Source: Bradyrhizobium sp. CCH5-F6 (GTDB taxonomy: Bacteria; Pseudomonadota; Alphaproteobacteria; Rhizobiales; Xanthobacteraceae). From it: 64,000 bases of DNA. Below, piece by piece: positions 61,709-64,000 of the stretch. The notes beneath the pieces are model-generated. The model saw only the letters and a list, made by a program, of their open reading frames with translations. It made no database searches and was not told where the DNA came from. Position 1 is the stretch's first letter. Each line of letters begins with the position of its first letter. The DNA lies in the NCBI RefSeq assembly GCF_001556045.1, contig NZ_LSIC01000022.1, forward strand, positions 4,877 to 68,876, in the 5' to 3' direction. The position numbers and the translations under genes were made by a program.

Positions 61709-62626
61709 TCAGGCTCCGACGCCGTCGATCAATTCTTCGTCAGCGATCGCAGCGAATGCGCGCACCACGCCTCTCTGCGCGGCTGCGTCCAGCGGCACGA
61801 TCGGAAGCCTGGTCGCGGCGGACATCAAGCCAAGGACGTTGAGACCGTATTTGAGCGCGGCCGGACTCTCCCTGGACAGGCAGGTGATGAGCGGGATCAG
61901 GCGCTTGTGCAGATAACGGGCGGATTGCAGCCGGCCCTGCCTGAGATGCGAGAAGATCGTGCGACAGAGATCCGGCGCGATGTTGGCGACTTCCGAGATC
62001 GCGCCGTCGCCGCCGTCCGCGAGGAAGCCGAATGCGGTGGTGTCGTCGCCGGAGAGGAAACGAAAATTCGCCGGTAAGTTGCGGGACATCCGCATCGGAC
62101 GGGTGATGTCACCGCTCCCATCGCGCAGGCCGACGAACTGGCGGGACTCGACCAGACGCAGAAGCGTTTCGTCGGCGAGCGGGCGCAGCGTACGGGAGGG
62201 ATTGTCGTGCAGGATCACGGGCAGTCCGATCGCACCGGCGATGGTGCGGAAATGCGCGAGCATGCCCGCCTGCATCGGCTTGTTGTAGGCGGGCACGACC
62301 GACATGACGGCATCGGCGCCGGCCGCCTCCGCGCGCCGCGCAAGCTCGATGGCGTGGCTGGTTGCGTTGGATACCGCGCCTGCGATGACCCGCACGCGGC
62401 CGCGAGCGACGTCGACCGCGGTGCGAATGACGAGTTCCTGTTCGGCCGGCGAGAGCGTCGGCGCCTCCCCGGCCGTCTCGCAGACCACGATGGCCGGGAC
62501 GCCGGCCGCGACCTGTCGTTCGCACAATGCGGCGAAGGCCTTGAGATCAATCGCATCTGCCGCGTCGAACGGGGTCGGCAGGTCCGGAATGAATCCGGTG
62601 AACCAGGCAGCGGGAGGGATGAGCAT
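61709..62626 (-). CDS. DapA-family (DHDPS/NAL) protein lacking the Schiff-base lysine
   Basis: The 305-residue TIM-barrel protein has family features: VVCETAGEAPTLSPAEQELV instead of GTTGE, Tyr114 in VPAYNKP, and ILHDNPSRT. At the position of the catalytic lysine, the sequence reads FVGLRDGSGD with Arg168. DapA-family aldolases normally form a Schiff base through this lysine, so the reaction is probably altered or lost. The ATG at 62626 gives a normal N-terminus. The FIGRNR-motif paralogue lies directly upstream. Confidence 0.85.
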   Translation of the reverse strand: MLIPPAAWFTGFIPDLPTPFDAADAIDLKAFAALCERQVAAGVPAIVVCETAGEAPTLSPAEQELVIRTAVDVARGRVRVIAGAVSNATSHAIELARRAEAAGADAVMSVVPAYNKPMQAGMLAHFRTIAGAIGLPVILHDNPSRTLRPLADETLLRLVESRQFVGLRDGSGDITRPMRMSRNLPANFRFLSGDDTTAFGFLADGGDGAISEVANIAPDLCRTIFSHLRQGRLQSARYLHKRLIPLITCLSRESPAALKYGLNVLGLMSAATRLPIVPLDAAAQRGVVRAFAAIADEELIDGVGA

Positions 62627-62648
62627 GGTTTTCGCCCGTTGGCGCGGC

Positions 62649-62948
62649 TCAGGCGGCGCGCTGCGCGATGGTGGTATTGGGAGTCTTGCCCATGTCGAGC
62701 TCGATCTCGCGTGGCAGCTCGACGATGGTTTCCGGATGCTGTCCGTTCTCGAACAGCGCATATTTGATCGCCTGGGAGCGGCTGACGAACAGGCCGCCAT
62801 AGAGGCCGTTCTGCTCCTGAGCGACCCATTGCCCCCGGCGATTGCGGCCGATGAAGACGATGGTCGAAGGCGAGCTGCACGAGGGAGGTTCGACGAGTTT
62901 CACGGGTTTGATCCTTCTGAACGATGCCGGCCTGGGACACATGTCCAT
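62649..62948 (-). CDS. Small unknown protein with FIGRNR motif (paralogue of 60560-60937)
   Basis: The 99-residue protein contains VFIGRNRRGQWVAQEQNG and GGLFVSRSQAIKYALFENG (residues 31-69). These match the 60,560-60,937 product (FFIGRNRAGLWVAREAKG, GGLFLFRSSAIDFANRQ) at almost all Gly, Arg, Trp and Phe positions. The N-terminal 25 residues are variable, so the exact start is uncertain. It is 22 bases upstream of the DapA-like gene. Confidence 0.68.
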   Translation of the reverse strand: MDMCPRPASFRRIKPVKLVEPPSCSSPSTIVFIGRNRRGQWVAQEQNGLYGGLFVSRSQAIKYALFENGQHPETIVELPREIELDMGKTPNTTIAQRAA

Positions 62949-63042
62949 GCCGGCGTGCTCAATATCCGCAGTCGCGAATATGATTTCGAGGATGGGTGCA
63001 CAGCGATCTCATAGGAAGATCATAAAGCCCGCAATGTGCCGT

Positions 63043-63321
63043 TCAGGCCGGATCGATGACGACGTGGACCAGCGCGAACAGCGCACCGAACGCGACAGCC
63101 TCGTCCCAATGATTGAGCGCAGCTCCGAACAGCGGCTCTCGCCTGACGAGGCTGGCGAGCGCGCACAGGACGATCGACATCCAGAGCAGGACGGCGAGGC
63201 TTCGGCCGAAGCCGACGCTGCCGAATGCGGCAAAGCCCATGAGCAGCGCGAGCCGGACGGCGAAGCGCGCGATCACGCGCGACGGGCTCAGCATGCGCGG
63301 CATGTGCGGAGCTTGCGGCAT
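63043..63321 (-). CDS. Small membrane protein, unknown
   Basis: The 92-residue product has a basic start (MPQAPHMPRMLSPSRVIARF) and two or three hydrophobic stretches (LALLMGFAAFGSVGFGRSLA, VLLWMSIVLCALASL and FGALFALVHVVIDP). It is 22 bases downstream of the next gene's stop on the same strand. No family is recognised. Confidence 0.55.
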   Translation of the reverse strand: MPQAPHMPRMLSPSRVIARFAVRLALLMGFAAFGSVGFGRSLAVLLWMSIVLCALASLVRREPLFGAALNHWDEAVAFGALFALVHVVIDPA

Positions 63322-63343
63322 GGCGTCGATCCGTCGGGCGCGT

Positions 63344-63811
63344 CTAGCCGAAATTGTCGCAGACGACCGGCTCGTAGAGCGGATCCGGTACGGGACGGAC
63401 GGAAGGAACGCTCGGCCGCGATACATCCGCCACCAGCGTCCGGACGTCGAGGAACGCCGACAGCAGGGCGAGCGCGAGGTCGGCATGGCGCGCCTCGACC
63501 GCGGCGTCCAGCCAGTCCGGCAGCTCTCGCTCGCGCGAGAGCGCGCAATGCCACTCGCCCTCGTCATAGGCGATGCGGCGGACCTGCCACATCGGCAGCT
63601 CCAGCTCCATCAGCACCAGCGCCGCGTCGGCCCATGCCTCGGCGTCGATCAGGCGCGTGAGGCGTGCGGTGCGGCCGTTCTGGCCGAGCGAGGGGATGCG
63701 CCGGCAGGTCTTTTCGATGATCTCGATCATCAACGGTCGCGTCATCGCCTGCGCATTGCGCAAGCGGTCGCCGAGCGATGGCGAATCGTAGCGTCGGAGA
63801 GCGGCGGTCAT
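63344..63811 (-). CDS. Hypothetical protein, 155 residues
   Basis: A soluble protein with helical character (RPLMIEIIEKTCRRIPSLGQ, then NGRTARLTRLIDAEAWADAA, and ALVLMELELPMWQVRRIAYD). It has a WHCALSRERELPDW segment. The ATG at 63811 is chosen by the start of the conserved-looking sequence. It is the first recognisable gene of the rightmost same-strand run. No family is known to me. Confidence 0.6.
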   Translation of the reverse strand: MTAALRRYDSPSLGDRLRNAQAMTRPLMIEIIEKTCRRIPSLGQNGRTARLTRLIDAEAWADAALVLMELELPMWQVRRIAYDEGEWHCALSRERELPDWLDAAVEARHADLALALLSAFLDVRTLVADVSRPSVPSVRPVPDPLYEPVVCDNFG

Positions 63812-64000
63812 GTCAGGCCTCCTGGAGTTGGCGTCGGTCAGTCGGCCGGCCTCTCCAAGATGGCTGGAACGGTATTTGAAAACGAGATGACGAGGGGGCG
63901 CGAGATATAGGGATTTCATAAATGGGGGTGCGGTGCGCCATTCTCGCTCGCGGTCCCTGGCGAAGGCCGGGACGACGGCCTCAATCGGCTCGCGTTTGGC
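63812..64000. other. Window end without a supported gene
   Basis: No convincing gene is seen here. CGCCATTCTCGCTCGCGGTC and GCGAAGGCCGGGACGACGGC resemble the short intergenic repeats found elsewhere in the window. The promoter of the 63,344-63,811 gene should lie in this stretch. Confidence 0.4.

Overview
The window reads as part of a Bradyrhizobium (or very close Bradyrhizobiaceae) chromosome. It is GC-rich and densely coded, with rhizobial-type flagellar genes (motB-motC, motE, flaF-flbT, a Rem/LafR-type regulator). A small heat-shock gene is preceded by what looks like a ROSE RNA thermometer, an element best known from Bradyrhizobium. I see no rRNA, tRNA, CRISPR array, insertion sequence or integrase.

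Region 1 (1-31,834) is a nearly complete flagellar cluster, all on + except the regulator at its end. It encodes the stator (motA, motB, motC, motE), C-ring (fliM, fliN, fliG), export gate (flhB, fliP, fliQ, fliR, flhA, with fliH), MS/P/L rings and rod (fliF, flgI, flgH, flgB, flgC, fliE, flgG, flgA, flgJ-like), hook and junctions (flgE, flgD, fliK, flgK, flgL), two tandem flagellins, and the flagellin regulators flaF and flbT. A LafR/Rem-like regulator sits on - at 31,064-31,834. The regulator, the flagellin pair and the flaF/flbT genes match the thin lateral-flagellum system of Bradyrhizobium. fliI and flgF are not in the window; the cluster is cut at the left edge, so they probably lie just upstream. 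Both flagellin mRNAs have a matching leader in which a perfect hairpin covers the ribosome binding site. A recurring CAAGCTTCGCC-like motif lies in front of several transcription units.

Region 2 (31,835-40,214) starts with a long sparse stretch upstream of lafR. It then holds a membrane/coiled-coil protein, a MarR-type regulator with a cysteine-rich tail, and a run of single enzyme genes: a Tat-exported dienelactone hydrolase-like protein, an NAD-dependent epimerase-like protein, a HAD phosphatase, a SnoaL-like protein, an Asp/Glu racemase and a metallophosphoesterase.

Region 3 (40,215-50,286) is a catabolic cluster. A + operon encodes a ThDP-dependent enzyme, a DadA-like oxidase, a second racemase and an SDR. 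Opposite it are an IclR regulator, a flavoprotein dehydrogenase and an orphan ABC substrate-binding protein. An MHS-type transporter follows. Region 4 (50,287-53,815) is a stress module: two Hsp20 proteins, small unknown proteins and a DegQ-like protease. Region 5 (53,881-60,336) is acyl-CoA metabolism (CitE-like lyase, MaoC hydratase, acyl-CoA dehydrogenase, acyl-CoA ligase, enoyl-CoA hydratase, TetR regulator) interrupted by upp. Region 6 (60,333-63,811) is a same-strand run of small uncharacterised proteins, two of them paralogous, around a DapA-like protein whose Schiff-base lysine is replaced by arginine.
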